The notes under the pieces were generated by a model. It ran no database searches. It saw only the letters and a list, made by a program, of their open reading frames with translations, and was not told the origin of the DNA. Both the position numbers and the translations under genes were made by a program. A stretch of DNA of 64,000 bases from Burkholderiales bacterium (GTDB lineage: Bacteria; Pseudomonadota; Gammaproteobacteria; Burkholderiales; SG8-39), in assembly GCA_027493935.1 (NCBI GenBank), contig JAOSJV010000001.1:868001-932000 (forward strand), given 5' to 3'. This document shows, piece by piece, positions 37,807 through 45,355 of the stretch. The first letter of the stretch is position 1. Each line of letters starts with the position of its first letter.

Positions 37807-38078
37807 GCGCGCAGCGGCATCACCCGGCGACCGGCCGCGGACCGCTCCGCGTGCCGTGCAGACCGGGCGGCGAGGTGCGGCGTGGCCGGCCGCTCGACTG
37901 GCCGCGTCGCCTGGTCGCGCACGCCGCAGCCGGACGCGCCGTCGCCCGTGGCGAACGCATCGCCGGCGAGAGGTGCGCGCCCGGCGGGCGCCCCGCCGGC
38001 GGTCCGCACCGCCTCCCGGAGGCACTGCCGCGCCCGCTCGAGGTGGACCGAATCGCGCCGGCTCGGCAAATTCGGCAT
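37803..38078 (-). CDS. Hypothetical small protein between ggt and the DUF59 gene
   Basis: A 91-residue frame with strong G/C third positions. It starts 4 bases after the gamma-glutamyltransferase stop and ends in an ATGA overlap with the DUF59 start, so its position is exactly that of an operon member. It is rich in Arg, Ala and Gly with two Cys and no membrane segment. No family recognised. The spacing is the main argument for it being real. Confidence 0.45.
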   Translation of the reverse strand: MPNLPSRRDSVHLERARQCLREAVRTAGGAPAGRAPLAGDAFATGDGASGCGVRDQATRPVERPATPHLAARSARHAERSAAGRRVMPLRA

Positions 38079-38082
38079 CGCG

Positions 38083-39660
38083 TCACAACCCGATCGAGAT
38101 GCTGTCGCGCCGCATGTCGCAGCAGCCCATGAATCCGTCGGCCATGCGGCGGACGATCTGCGCGCAGCCGAAATCCATGTATGCCTCGTCGAGCGCAGCG
38201 ATGCGGTGGCCGCGGCGCGCGAGCTCCGCGAGCGTCGGCGCGCCGAACCCGCCCTCGAGGTTCACGCTGAGCCCATGCACGATCCGGAAGCGCGGCGCGT
38301 CGATCGCGCTCTGCGGCGACTGGTCGTAGTCGGCCATCCGCACCATCAGCTGCGCATGGCCCTGCGCCTGCATCGTGCCGCCCATCAGGCCAAGCGTCAT
38401 CACCGGGGCACCGTCCCTGGTCACGAACCCGGGAATGATGGTCTGGAACGGCCGCTTGCCCGGCGCCACGCGGTTCGGATGGCCCGGCGTGAGCACGAAT
38501 CCCGCGCCGCGGTTGTGCAGGCTGATACCGGTCCCGGGCACCACGACGCCCGCGCCGAAGCCCATGTAGTTCGACTGGATGAAGGAAACCATTCGGCCCG
38601 CAGCGTCGGTTGCGGTGAGGTAGACCGTGCCGCCGCGCGGCGGCGTGCCGTGGCCGAAGTCCTGCGCCCGCTGCAGGTCGATCAGCGCGGCGCGCGACTT
38701 GAGGTAACCCGGGTCGAGCAGGCGCTCGGGCGGAAACGCCATCGCCGGCGCGTCCGCCACGTGGCGGAGCGCGTCCGCCAGCGCGAGCTTGGTCGCCTCG
38801 ATCTGCAGGTGGAGGCTGTCGGGCGAGTCGACCGGATGCGCCGCGAGGTCGAAGTTCGCCAGGATGCCGAGCGCCATCAGCGCGACGATGCCCTGACCGT
38901 TCGGCGGTATTTCGTGCAGGGTGTAGCCGCGGTAGTCCACGGTGAGCGGCGTCACCCAGTCGGCGGCGTGCTGGGCGAGGTCGGCGCGCGTCAGTGCGCC
39001 GCCGCAGGCCGCCGAGTGCGCCTCGAGGCGTTCGGCAAGCGCGCCGCGGTAGAACGCATCGCCGCGGCTCGCCGCGATCAGCTCGAGCGAGCGCGCGGCG
39101 TCCGGGAGCCGGAACCCCTCGCCCGCGCGCGGCGCGCGCCCGTCCGGCATGAACGCTTGCGCGAAGCCGGGCTGGTCCTTGAGCTCCGGGATCTGCAGTT
39201 CCCAGCGCCGCGCGACGAACTCCGACACCGGGAAGCCGTCGCGCGCGTACGCGATGGCCGCCTCGAACAGGGCCGGGAAGGGCAGCACGCCGAAACGCTC
39301 GGAAAGTGCCACCCACGCCGAGACCGCGCCCGGCACGGTCACCGTGTCCCAGCCGCGCGACGGCAGGCTCGCGCCGAAGCGCTCGGGCGTCCACCCGGCG
39401 GGTGCGCGCCCGGACGCGTTAAGCGCGTGCACTTGCTCGCCGTCCCACACGATCGCGAATGCGTCGGCGCCGATGCCGTTCGAGATCGGTTCGACGATCG
39501 TGAGCGCGATCGCGGTCGCGAGCGCCGCGTCGATCGCGTTGCCGCCGGCGGCAAGCGCGCGCAAGCCCGCCTGCGCCGCGAGCGGCTGCGAGGTCGAGAC
39601 CACGCTGCGCGCGAAAGTCGGGCGGTGGAAGGTCGGATAGACGGAGGCCCACCGTGTCAT
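38083..39660 (-). CDS. Gamma-glutamyltransferase family protein (YwrD type)
   Basis: A 525-residue N-terminal nucleophile hydrolase. The N-terminal part carries STSQPLAAQAGLRALAAGGN. The autocleavage site is before Thr at about residue 344 (GGTVYLTATD), followed by FIQSNYMGFGAGVVVPGTG and LGLMGGTMQAQGH. No signal peptide is seen, so it is probably cytoplasmic, unlike the periplasmic E. coli Ggt; the cytoplasmic YwrD-type enzymes act on glutathione or gamma-glutamyl compounds. It lies 13 bases after the alcohol dehydrogenase gene. The dehydrogenase plus a glutathione-acting enzyme could reflect thiol-linked aldehyde metabolism, which is inference. Confidence 0.88.
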   Translation of the reverse strand: MTRWASVYPTFHRPTFARSVVSTSQPLAAQAGLRALAAGGNAIDAALATAIALTIVEPISNGIGADAFAIVWDGEQVHALNASGRAPAGWTPERFGASLPSRGWDTVTVPGAVSAWVALSERFGVLPFPALFEAAIAYARDGFPVSEFVARRWELQIPELKDQPGFAQAFMPDGRAPRAGEGFRLPDAARSLELIAASRGDAFYRGALAERLEAHSAACGGALTRADLAQHAADWVTPLTVDYRGYTLHEIPPNGQGIVALMALGILANFDLAAHPVDSPDSLHLQIEATKLALADALRHVADAPAMAFPPERLLDPGYLKSRAALIDLQRAQDFGHGTPPRGGTVYLTATDAAGRMVSFIQSNYMGFGAGVVVPGTGISLHNRGAGFVLTPGHPNRVAPGKRPFQTIIPGFVTRDGAPVMTLGLMGGTMQAQGHAQLMVRMADYDQSPQSAIDAPRFRIVHGLSVNLEGGFGAPTLAELARRGHRIAALDEAYMDFGCAQIVRRMADGFMGCCDMRRDSISIGL

Positions 39661-39673
39661 CGCAAGCGCGCGC

Positions 39674-40745
39674 CTACCGCTCGGGGTCGGTCTCGAAGTC
39701 GAGCGCGACGCGGCCGAGCACCGTGCCCGCCTTCAGCGCCTCGAGCGCCTGGTTCACTTCCTTGGCGGGCCGCGTCGCGACCGGAAGGGGCGCGATCTTG
39801 CGCTTGCGCGCCAGCGCGACCACGGCCTTCAGCTCCGCGAGCGATCCCACGTAGGAGCCCATCACCGCCACGGCGCGCTGCGCGATCGGCGGCAACGGCA
39901 GCGTGATCTCGCCGCCGAAGAGCCCGCACAGAACGAGGCGCCCGCCCTTGCGCAGCGCGGCGAGGCCGAGCCCCACGGTGTCCGGCATGCCGACGAAATC
40001 GATCGCAGCGGCGAGGTTGCCGCCGGCGAGCGCCTGCAGCTCGCGCGCACCGCCTCCGCGGAGCGCGTGTCGAGCGTGCGCTTCGCGCCGAGCCTCGCGC
40101 CGCGGCGAGCTTGTCCGGAGCGACGTCGCAGGCGATGACGTTGCGCGCGCCCTTTGCGCGCAGGATCGAGATGCCGATCAGCCCCAGCCCGCCGCAGCCG
40201 AGCACCGCGACCCAGTCGCGCGACCCGAGCCCGGGCAGCTTGGCGGTCGCGCTGTACGCGGTGAGGCCGGAGCAGGAGAGGGTCGCGGCGAAGGCGTCGT
40301 CGAGGCCCGCCGTGTCGACGAGGTAGCGCGGGTGCGGCACCACCAGGTGCGAGGCGTAGCCGCCGGGGCGCATCACGCCGACGAAGCGCGGCGCGAGGCA
40401 GTAGTTCTCCTGGCCGACCTTGCAGACCGCGCACTTGCCGCAGCCGATCCACGGATAGACGAGCCGTCGCGCGCCGCGCTTCACGCCGCGCGCTGCCGGG
40501 CCGAGCGCCTCGACCACGCCGAACGGCTCGTGGCCGAGCGTGAACGGCGGCACGCAGCCGCGCTCCTTCACGTAGAAACGCCTGCCGCCGCCGAGGTCGA
40601 AGTAGCCGTCCCAGATGTGCAGGTCGCTGTGACACACTCCGCAGCGCGTGATCCGCAGCAGCACCTCGGTGCCTTGCGGCCGCGGCGTTGCCTTCTCCAC
40701 CCGCTGGAGCGGCCGGCCGTGCTCGACGATGTCGTAGCTGTACAT
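39674..40745 (-). CDS. Zinc-dependent alcohol dehydrogenase, broken by two -1 frameshifts
   Basis: An MDR dehydrogenase of about 357 residues after correction. The catalytic zinc region CGVCHSDLHIWDG and the structural zinc site CGKCAVCKVGQENYC are intact, as is the NAD motif LGCGGLGLIG. The NAD domain is then split over three frames. One base is missing at about 40095-40098 (expected AAAARLGAKRTLD) and one at about 40041-40043 (expected VRAELQALAGGN), after which AAIDFVGMPDTVGLGLAALR continues to the stop. Substrate unknown. It is first in the run adh-ggt-orf-DUF59-nnrS. Confidence 0.87.
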
Positions 40746-40761
40746 GAGCGCGCACCGTGGG

Positions 40762-40785
40762 CAGTGGACAGTGGACAGTGGACAG
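40762..40785. repeat. Short tandem repeat of CAGTGGA
   Basis: Three consecutive 7-bp units between the metY stop and the alcohol dehydrogenase start. It may move the distance between a promoter and the dehydrogenase start by slippage; no direct evidence of function. Confidence 0.6.
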
Positions 40786-40810
40786 CGGATGGCGAGCGGC
40801 GGCTATCGCC

Positions 40811-42100
40811 CTATGCCCTCGCGGCAGCGTGGAGCGCCTGGTCTATGTCCCACAGGATGTCGTCGAGCGTCTCGATGCCGACCGAGATGCGGATCATGTC
40901 GGGTGCGACGCCGGCCCGGATCTGCTCCTCCTCCGAGAGCTGCCGGTGCGTGGTGGAGGCGGGGTGGATCACCAGCGTCTTCGCATCGCCGATGTTCGCG
41001 AGGTGGCTCATGAACCGTGCGGCCTCGATGAAGCACTCGCCGGCCCGCGCGCCGCCTTTGACGCCGAAAGTGAGCAGCCCGCTCGCCCCGTGCGGCAGGT
41101 ATCGCTGCGCCAGCGCGTGGTAGCGGTTGCCCGGCAGGCCGGGGTAGTTGACCCACGCGACCTGCGGGTGCCCCTGCAGGTGCTGTGCGACCGCCAGCGC
41201 GTTCTGCGAGTGCCGCTCCATGCGCACGTGCAGCGTCTCGAGCCCCTGCAGCAGCAGCCACGCGTTGAACGGCGAGAGCGCCGGACCGTACACGCGCAGC
41301 GTCTCCATGCGCACCTTCATGCTGTAGCCGAAGTCGCCGAAGGTCTCGTAGAAGCGCACGCCGTGGTAGCCGCGCGAGGGCTCGGTCATCTCCGGGAACC
41401 CGCCGTTGTCCCACGGGAATTTCCCCGACTCGACGATCACGCCGCCCATCGTCGTGCCGTGCCCGCCGATGTACTTGGTCGCCGAGTGCACGACGATGTC
41501 GGCGCCGTGCTCGATCGGCCGGCACAGGCACGGCGAGGGCACCGTGTTGTCCACGATGAGCGGCACGCCTGCCTCGTGCGCGATCGCCGCCACCGCCTCG
41601 ATGTCGAGCACGTTGATCAGCGGGTTGCCGAGCGTCTCGCCGTACAGCGCCTTGGTGTTCGGACGCAGCGCGCGGCGGAAGTTCTCGGGTTCGTCGGGAT
41701 CGACCAGGGTCGCCTCGATGCCGAGCTTGCGCAGGTTGACCTCGAACAGCGTGTAAGTGCCGCCGTAGAGCGTGCTCGAGGAGACGATGTGATCGCCCGA
41801 CTTGAGCAGCGTCAGAAGGGCGGCCGACTCGGCCGCCTGTCCGCTCGCCGCTGCGACCGCCGCACGCCCGTTCTCCAGCGCCGCCATGCGCTCCTCGAAC
41901 ACCGCGGTGGTCGGGTTCGAGAGCCGCGTATAGACGTTGCCGAAGGTCTGCAGATTGAAGAGGCTCGACGCGTGGTCGGCCGAGTCGAAGACGAACGAAG
42001 TCGTCTGGTAGAGCGGCACCGCGCGCGCGCCCGTCGCCGGGTCGGGGAGCTGCCCGGCGTGCAGGCACAAGGTGCCGAAGCCGAACTTGCGGTCAGGCAT
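40811..42100 (-). CDS. metY: O-acetylhomoserine aminocarboxypropyltransferase (sulfhydrylase)
   Basis: A 429-residue PLP enzyme of the Cys/Met metabolism family that makes homocysteine or methionine from O-acetylhomoserine and sulfide or methanethiol. It has FGTLCLHAGQ at the N-terminus, YGGTYTLF, the cofactor Asp in IVDNTVPSP and the PLP lysine at about residue 209 in SATKYIGGHG. The length and the GGH insertion after the lysine favour MetY over MetB/MetC. It is followed by the tandem repeat and preceded by a 171-base gap (42101-42271) in which I see nothing supportable. Confidence 0.93.
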   Translation of the reverse strand: MPDRKFGFGTLCLHAGQLPDPATGARAVPLYQTTSFVFDSADHASSLFNLQTFGNVYTRLSNPTTAVFEERMAALENGRAAVAAASGQAAESAALLTLLKSGDHIVSSSTLYGGTYTLFEVNLRKLGIEATLVDPDEPENFRRALRPNTKALYGETLGNPLINVLDIEAVAAIAHEAGVPLIVDNTVPSPCLCRPIEHGADIVVHSATKYIGGHGTTMGGVIVESGKFPWDNGGFPEMTEPSRGYHGVRFYETFGDFGYSMKVRMETLRVYGPALSPFNAWLLLQGLETLHVRMERHSQNALAVAQHLQGHPQVAWVNYPGLPGNRYHALAQRYLPHGASGLLTFGVKGGARAGECFIEAARFMSHLANIGDAKTLVIHPASTTHRQLSEEEQIRAGVAPDMIRISVGIETLDDILWDIDQALHAAARA

Positions 42101-42271
42101 GCGGAAGAAAGTCGGCAGTGCTCAGTGGAGATGGGGCGTTGGCAGCGACCAAGCGCCGTCCGAGTCGTGCCGGGCTGGCTCCCGCCACGTTCTTCGGTCG
42201 CCGAGAACAATGATCCGCCATGGACGCTATCGGGCTCACCGCCGACCGTGCACTGTCAACCGTCCGCTTCC

Positions 42272-42745
42272 CTAGTACGCCAGCCACCGCGGCCGCTTGG
42301 CCGAGATGACCCGGGTGTTCACCCCGACCCAACTGAGCCCGCCGAACAGACGGCCGTGCTCGATCTTCATGCAGCGGTCCATCACCGTCTGCATCCCGGC
42401 CGCCTCGGCCTTGCGCGCGGCGTCCATGTTCTTCACGCCGATCTGCTGCCACAGGACGCGAGCGCCGATCGCGATCGCGTCCTCGGCGATCGGCATCACG
42501 TCTTCGGTCTTGCGGAACACGTCGACGACGTCGACCTTGACCGGGATGTCGCGCAGTGACTTGTAGCAGCGCTGCCCGAGGATCGCCTCGTACTTCGGGT
42601 TCACCGGGATCACGGTATAGCCGTGATCGAGCAGGTACTTGGCGGCGAAATAGCTCGGCCGGAACCAGTCGGCCGACAGCCCGACCATGGCGATGACCCG
42701 GTTCTCGGCGAGGATGCGGCGCAGGCTCTCGATGTCGTCGTGCAT
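42272..42745 (-). CDS. CoA-binding domain protein
   Basis: A 157-residue protein with a Rossmann-type CoA_binding domain: VIAMVGLSADWFRPSYFAAK at the N-terminus, the VIPVNPKYEAILGQRCY segment and WQQIGVKN. Such stand-alone proteins (YccU/YneT type) bind CoA; the physiological role is unknown. ATG at 42745 is chosen because family members start with this MHDDIESL-like segment. An in-frame ATG at 42772 sits exactly at the edge of the MITE-like element and would add nine residues. No operon partner. Confidence 0.82.
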   Translation of the reverse strand: MHDDIESLRRILAENRVIAMVGLSADWFRPSYFAAKYLLDHGYTVIPVNPKYEAILGQRCYKSLRDIPVKVDVVDVFRKTEDVMPIAEDAIAIGARVLWQQIGVKNMDAARKAEAAGMQTVMDRCMKIEHGRLFGGLSWVGVNTRVISAKRPRWLAY

Positions 42746-42772
42746 GGGCGCGGCACGTAGCTCGGCCGTCAT

Positions 42773-42897
42773 TCTAGAACTTATCTCAAAATCGTGGCCG
42801 TGCTCGTTCCGGAATCGGGATCGTACGAACAAGGGACGAGCCCCTTGTCCTCGCAGATCCCCGTTCCGCGGACGCGCTCGTAGCCTGAGACAGGATC
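42773..42897 (-). repeat. MITE-like interspersed element, copy 2 (upstream of the CoA-binding gene)
   Basis: On the minus strand it begins GATCCTGTCTCAGGCT, contains ACAAGGGGCTCGTCCCTTG and TTCGTACGA, and ends ...GATTTTGAGATAAG then TTCTAGA. This parallels copy 1 at 24689-24864 along most of its length. The plus-strand end TAGAACTTATCTCAAAATC is an imperfect inverted repeat of the copy-1 end GGAACCTGTCTCAAAATC, so the element has terminal inverted repeats of about 18 bases. No coding capacity. Confidence 0.62.
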
Positions 42898-43058
42898 TGG
42901 CCGAAACGGCTGCGATGGCGCGCGCCGCGGCCGGTTATTTCCCGGGCCGAAACGGTCCGTTTTCCATATGCCGCGAACGCAGGCCGCGTCGTGCGGCCAC
43001 AGCGTCAGCGGCGGCGCATTCGCCGTCCGCGGCATCGACCGGACGAAAGGAGACCGTC

Positions 43059-43271
43059 ATGATGAACAAGCTCACCATTTCCGTCGCGACGCTCGCGCTG
43101 GCGCTCGTCTCGCCGCTTGCAGCGGCCGCGACCGCCCAACTCGAGCTGCTCCCGGAAGGCGCGCGTGCATCGTTCGTGCCGCCGCAGGTCGAAGACCCTG
43201 CAAACGGGTCAGATATCGAGAACGCCAAGCGGTTCTTCAACCGCGGCACCGGGGGCCTGCCGTCGCGCTGA
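43059..43271 (+). CDS. Small exported peptide 1 of a tandem triplet
   Basis: A 70-residue protein with a clear signal peptide (hydrophobic LTISVATLALALVSPLAAA, cleavage probably after ALAAAA). The mature peptide has about 47 residues: TAQLELLPEGARASFVPPQV followed by an acidic stretch and FFNRGTGGLP. AAAGGAG lies 7 bases before the ATG. The mature part is closely related to that of the next gene (TAQLELLP, [FY]VPPQ[IV]E, FF.R.TGG.P shared). I recognise no known family. It is followed by a strong terminator, so it has its own transcript. Confidence 0.72.
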   Translation: MMNKLTISVATLALALVSPLAAAATAQLELLPEGARASFVPPQVEDPANGSDIENAKRFFNRGTGGLPSR

Positions 43272-43290
43272 CGGCCGCTCCGGCGGGCGA

Positions 43291-43315
43291 AGCCCGGCCG
43301 TGGCCGGGCTTTCTT
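43291..43315 (+). terminator. Rho-independent terminator after peptide gene 1
   Basis: GCCCGGCC-GT-GGCCGGGC stem (8 bp) followed by TTTCTT, 20 bases after the peptide 1 stop. Textbook layout. Confidence 0.8.
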
Positions 43316-43466
43316 GCGCCGGCGGAGTGCTCGGAGCGGAAACGAGGTGTTCACGCGCTGGCTGCTAATGGACCCGGCCCTCGCGCGTACCAACAGTATC
43401 GGCGTCGCGCGCGGGTGTCGCATCGGCGCGCTGCAGTCGAGCCCATCCGATCGAAAGGAGCACATC

Positions 43467-43691
43467 ATGAGGAAATTCCGCATCTTGATCCCCGCCCTCG
43501 CGCTCGCCGCGACCGCACCGCTGGCTGCAGCCGACACTGCCCAGCTCGAGCTGCTGCCGCGCGTCGGCGGCGCGGAGCTGACGACCTACGTACCGCCGCA
43601 GATCGAGAACCCTGCGCCCCGTGCCGGGGGCACTGCCCAGGTGGGCGACACGTTTTTCTACCGGCATACCGGCGGCGTTCCGCCGCTGTGA
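43467..43691 (+). CDS. Small exported peptide 2 of a tandem triplet
   Basis: A 74-residue protein. The signal peptide (FRILIPALALAATAPLAAA) is followed by a mature peptide of about 53 residues with TAQLELLPRVGG, LTTYVPPQIENP and a C-terminal FFYRHTGGVPPL. The start has the same GAAAGGAG ribosome binding site at the same distance as peptide gene 1. The shared signal-peptide end, TAQLELLP block, VPPQ block and aromatic/TGG end show recent common descent with gene 1. Function unknown; a structural, signalling or metal/heme-related peptide cannot be told apart by reading. Confidence 0.72.
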   Translation: MRKFRILIPALALAATAPLAAADTAQLELLPRVGGAELTTYVPPQIENPAPRAGGTAQVGDTFFYRHTGGVPPL

Positions 43692-43706
43692 GCGCGCCGC
43701 GACGTC

Positions 43707-43736
43707 GGCACGCCCGGCCGCCCGGTCGGGCGTGCC
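43707..43736 (+). terminator. GC-rich stem-loop after peptide gene 2
   Basis: GGCACGCCCGGCC / GGTCGGGCGTGCC, 13 bp with one G-T pair and a 4-base loop, 15 bases after the stop. No T run follows, so it may be an mRNA-protecting hairpin or a weak terminator. Confidence 0.55.
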
Positions 43737-43927
43737 GGTGCGCGCGCCGCGCCTGGACGCGACATCTGCGCCGCCACAAGCGCCTCAAGCGGCGCCGGCG
43801 TCCGCCTCGTGACCGGAACGAAAGGCGTTGCGTCGCGTCGCGGAGACACCGCGTGTACGAAACCGGGCGTAATGGCGACGCGCTTCGGCCCTACTAAGGG
43901 ACTGAGGCCGACGAAAGGAGTACGAAG

Positions 43928-44359
43928 ATGAAGCCAAGCGTGATCCTGCCCTTGATGGCGGGGATGATCGTGGCCGGGTTGCACGGCGGCGCGCCGCAGG
44001 CGCGGCCCGAGCGGCTCGCGCTCATCGGCGGCGCCGAGACCACCATTTACGTGCCGGCACGGATCGAAGCGCGGCACGGCGAGGGCGCGAGCGCCGATCT
44101 CCATCGCACCCCGAGCGCGCTCGACCGCCACCTTCCCCGCCGCATCTCATTGGCGAGCAGGCGGCGCGCCTACTTTGCTAGGCTGGTTTCGGCCGGATTC
44201 GCGGCGGAGGGCGACGCGGCGCACGCATCCTTGCTCGGCGCGGGCAGCGCGCGCAGCCACTCGTCCCAGTACGGTTCCGGCCCGTACTTCTCGGCCAGGA
44301 AATCGATGAACGCCTTGACCTTGGCCGACAGATGCTTTCGGCTCAGGTACACCGCGTAG
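43928..44359 (+). CDS. Third, divergent member of the small exported peptide group
   Basis: ATG at 43928 with GAAAGGAG 8 bases upstream, as in the two preceding genes. The N-terminus is a weaker signal sequence (SVILPLMAGMIVAGLHGG). The following RLALIGGAETTIYVPARIE matches the core of peptide 2 (GGAELTTYVPPQIE), but the FF.R.TGG end is missing. The frame runs on to 143 residues and overlaps the 3' end of the convergent LysR gene by 190 bases. The last 60 or so residues are therefore suspect; the original stop may have been lost by mutation or an indel. Confidence 0.5.
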   Translation: MKPSVILPLMAGMIVAGLHGGAPQARPERLALIGGAETTIYVPARIEARHGEGASADLHRTPSALDRHLPRRISLASRRRAYFARLVSAGFAAEGDAAHASLLGAGSARSHSSQYGSGPYFSARKSMNALTLADRCFRLRYTA

Positions 44360-45165
44360 ATGCCGTACTCCTGGACGCGGTAGTCGGTCAGCACCGCCTT
44401 CAGCCGCCCGGACTCGAGGTCGCTCCCGGCGAAGAAGGTCGGCAGCAGCATGACGCCGATCCCGCTCGCCGCGGACACGCGCAGCACGTCGCCGCTGTTG
44501 CTGCGCAGCGGCCCGCTGACGTTCACGACGTGTCGCTGGTTCTGCGCGCAGGCGAAATTCCAGACGCGCTCGCGCGGCGAGAGCGTGTAGCCGAGGCACG
44601 CGTGCCGCGCGAGGTCGTCCGGCACGCGCGGCTCGCCGTGGCGCTTGAAGTACTCCGGCGAGCCGCAGACCACGAACCGGCACGGCGCGAGCCGACGCGC
44701 GACGAGCGACGACTCGGCGAGGGTGTCGGAGATTCGGATCGCGAGGTCGAACCCTTCCTCGATCAGATCGATGAACCGGTCACTGAGCGAGACGTCGAGT
44801 TCCACTTCCGGGTGACGTCGGCGGAACTCGGCCAGGAACGGCGCGATGTGCGCGGTGCCGAAGTGGTGCGGCGCGCTCAGGCGCAGCGTGCCGCGCGGAA
44901 CCGCGGTGGCCTGCTGCGCTTCGCGCTCGGCGTCCTCTAGCTCGGCGAGGATCTGCACCGCACGGTCGTAGTAGCGCCCGCCGGCCTCGGTGACCGAGAG
45001 CTTGCGCGTCGTGCGCTCGAGCAGCCGCACGTGCAGGCGGTCCTCGAGCGAGGACACGTGCTTGGTGACCACGGCGCGGGAGAGCTTCAGGCGCCTCGCC
45101 GCGGCGGCGAAGCTCGCCGACTCGACGACCGCGCAGTAGACCCTTATGCTGGTGAGCGAATCCAT
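44170..45165 (-). CDS. LysR family transcriptional regulator
   Basis: A 331-residue regulator. The winged helix-turn-helix covers residues 1-60 (VYCAVVESASFAAAARRLKL and SRAVVTKHVSSLEDRL) and the effector-binding domain starts near residue 90 with GTLRLSAPHHFGTAHIAPFL. It belongs to the CrgA/AaeR-like LysR subgroup by the MDSLTSIRVYCAVVE opening. AGGAG lies 6 bases before the ATG. It is divergent from the thiamine-diphosphate enzyme gene with a 190-base shared control region, so that gene is its most likely target. Its 3' end overlaps the third peptide frame. Confidence 0.9.
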   Translation of the reverse strand: MDSLTSIRVYCAVVESASFAAAARRLKLSRAVVTKHVSSLEDRLHVRLLERTTRKLSVTEAGGRYYDRAVQILAELEDAEREAQQATAVPRGTLRLSAPHHFGTAHIAPFLAEFRRRHPEVELDVSLSDRFIDLIEEGFDLAIRISDTLAESSLVARRLAPCRFVVCGSPEYFKRHGEPRVPDDLARHACLGYTLSPRERVWNFACAQNQRHVVNVSGPLRSNSGDVLRVSAASGIGVMLLPTFFAGSDLESGRLKAVLTDYRVQEYGIYAVYLSRKHLSAKVKAFIDFLAEKYGPEPYWDEWLRALPAPSKDACAASPSAANPAETSLAK

Positions 45166-45329
45166 TGCGGCTCCTGGTGACCGGCGCGACCGCAGCCGGA
45201 CGGCGGCAGCCCCGATTATGACGCGCGTGGCAGGACGCGGTTCCCCGGAACCGGGGAATCGTCGGCGCCGTGGCCCGATCCTTGGGTCGGGCCGCACCGA
45301 CCGGCGCGTGGGGGCACGCCCGCCGAGGT

Positions 45330-45335
45330 TACAAT
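45330..45335 (+). promoter_or_regulatory. Candidate -10 element of the thiamine-diphosphate enzyme gene
   Basis: TACAAT within the lysR divergent region, 20 bases before the possible GTG start at 45356 and 68 before the ATG at 45404. The short distance to the GTG favours the later start. Confidence 0.4.
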
Positions 45336-45355
45336 CGGCGCCGCACGGATGCCGG

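Noticed and set aside
40762-40785. CRISPR-like repeat
   Set aside because: Units are 7 bases long with no spacers; it is a simple tandem repeat.
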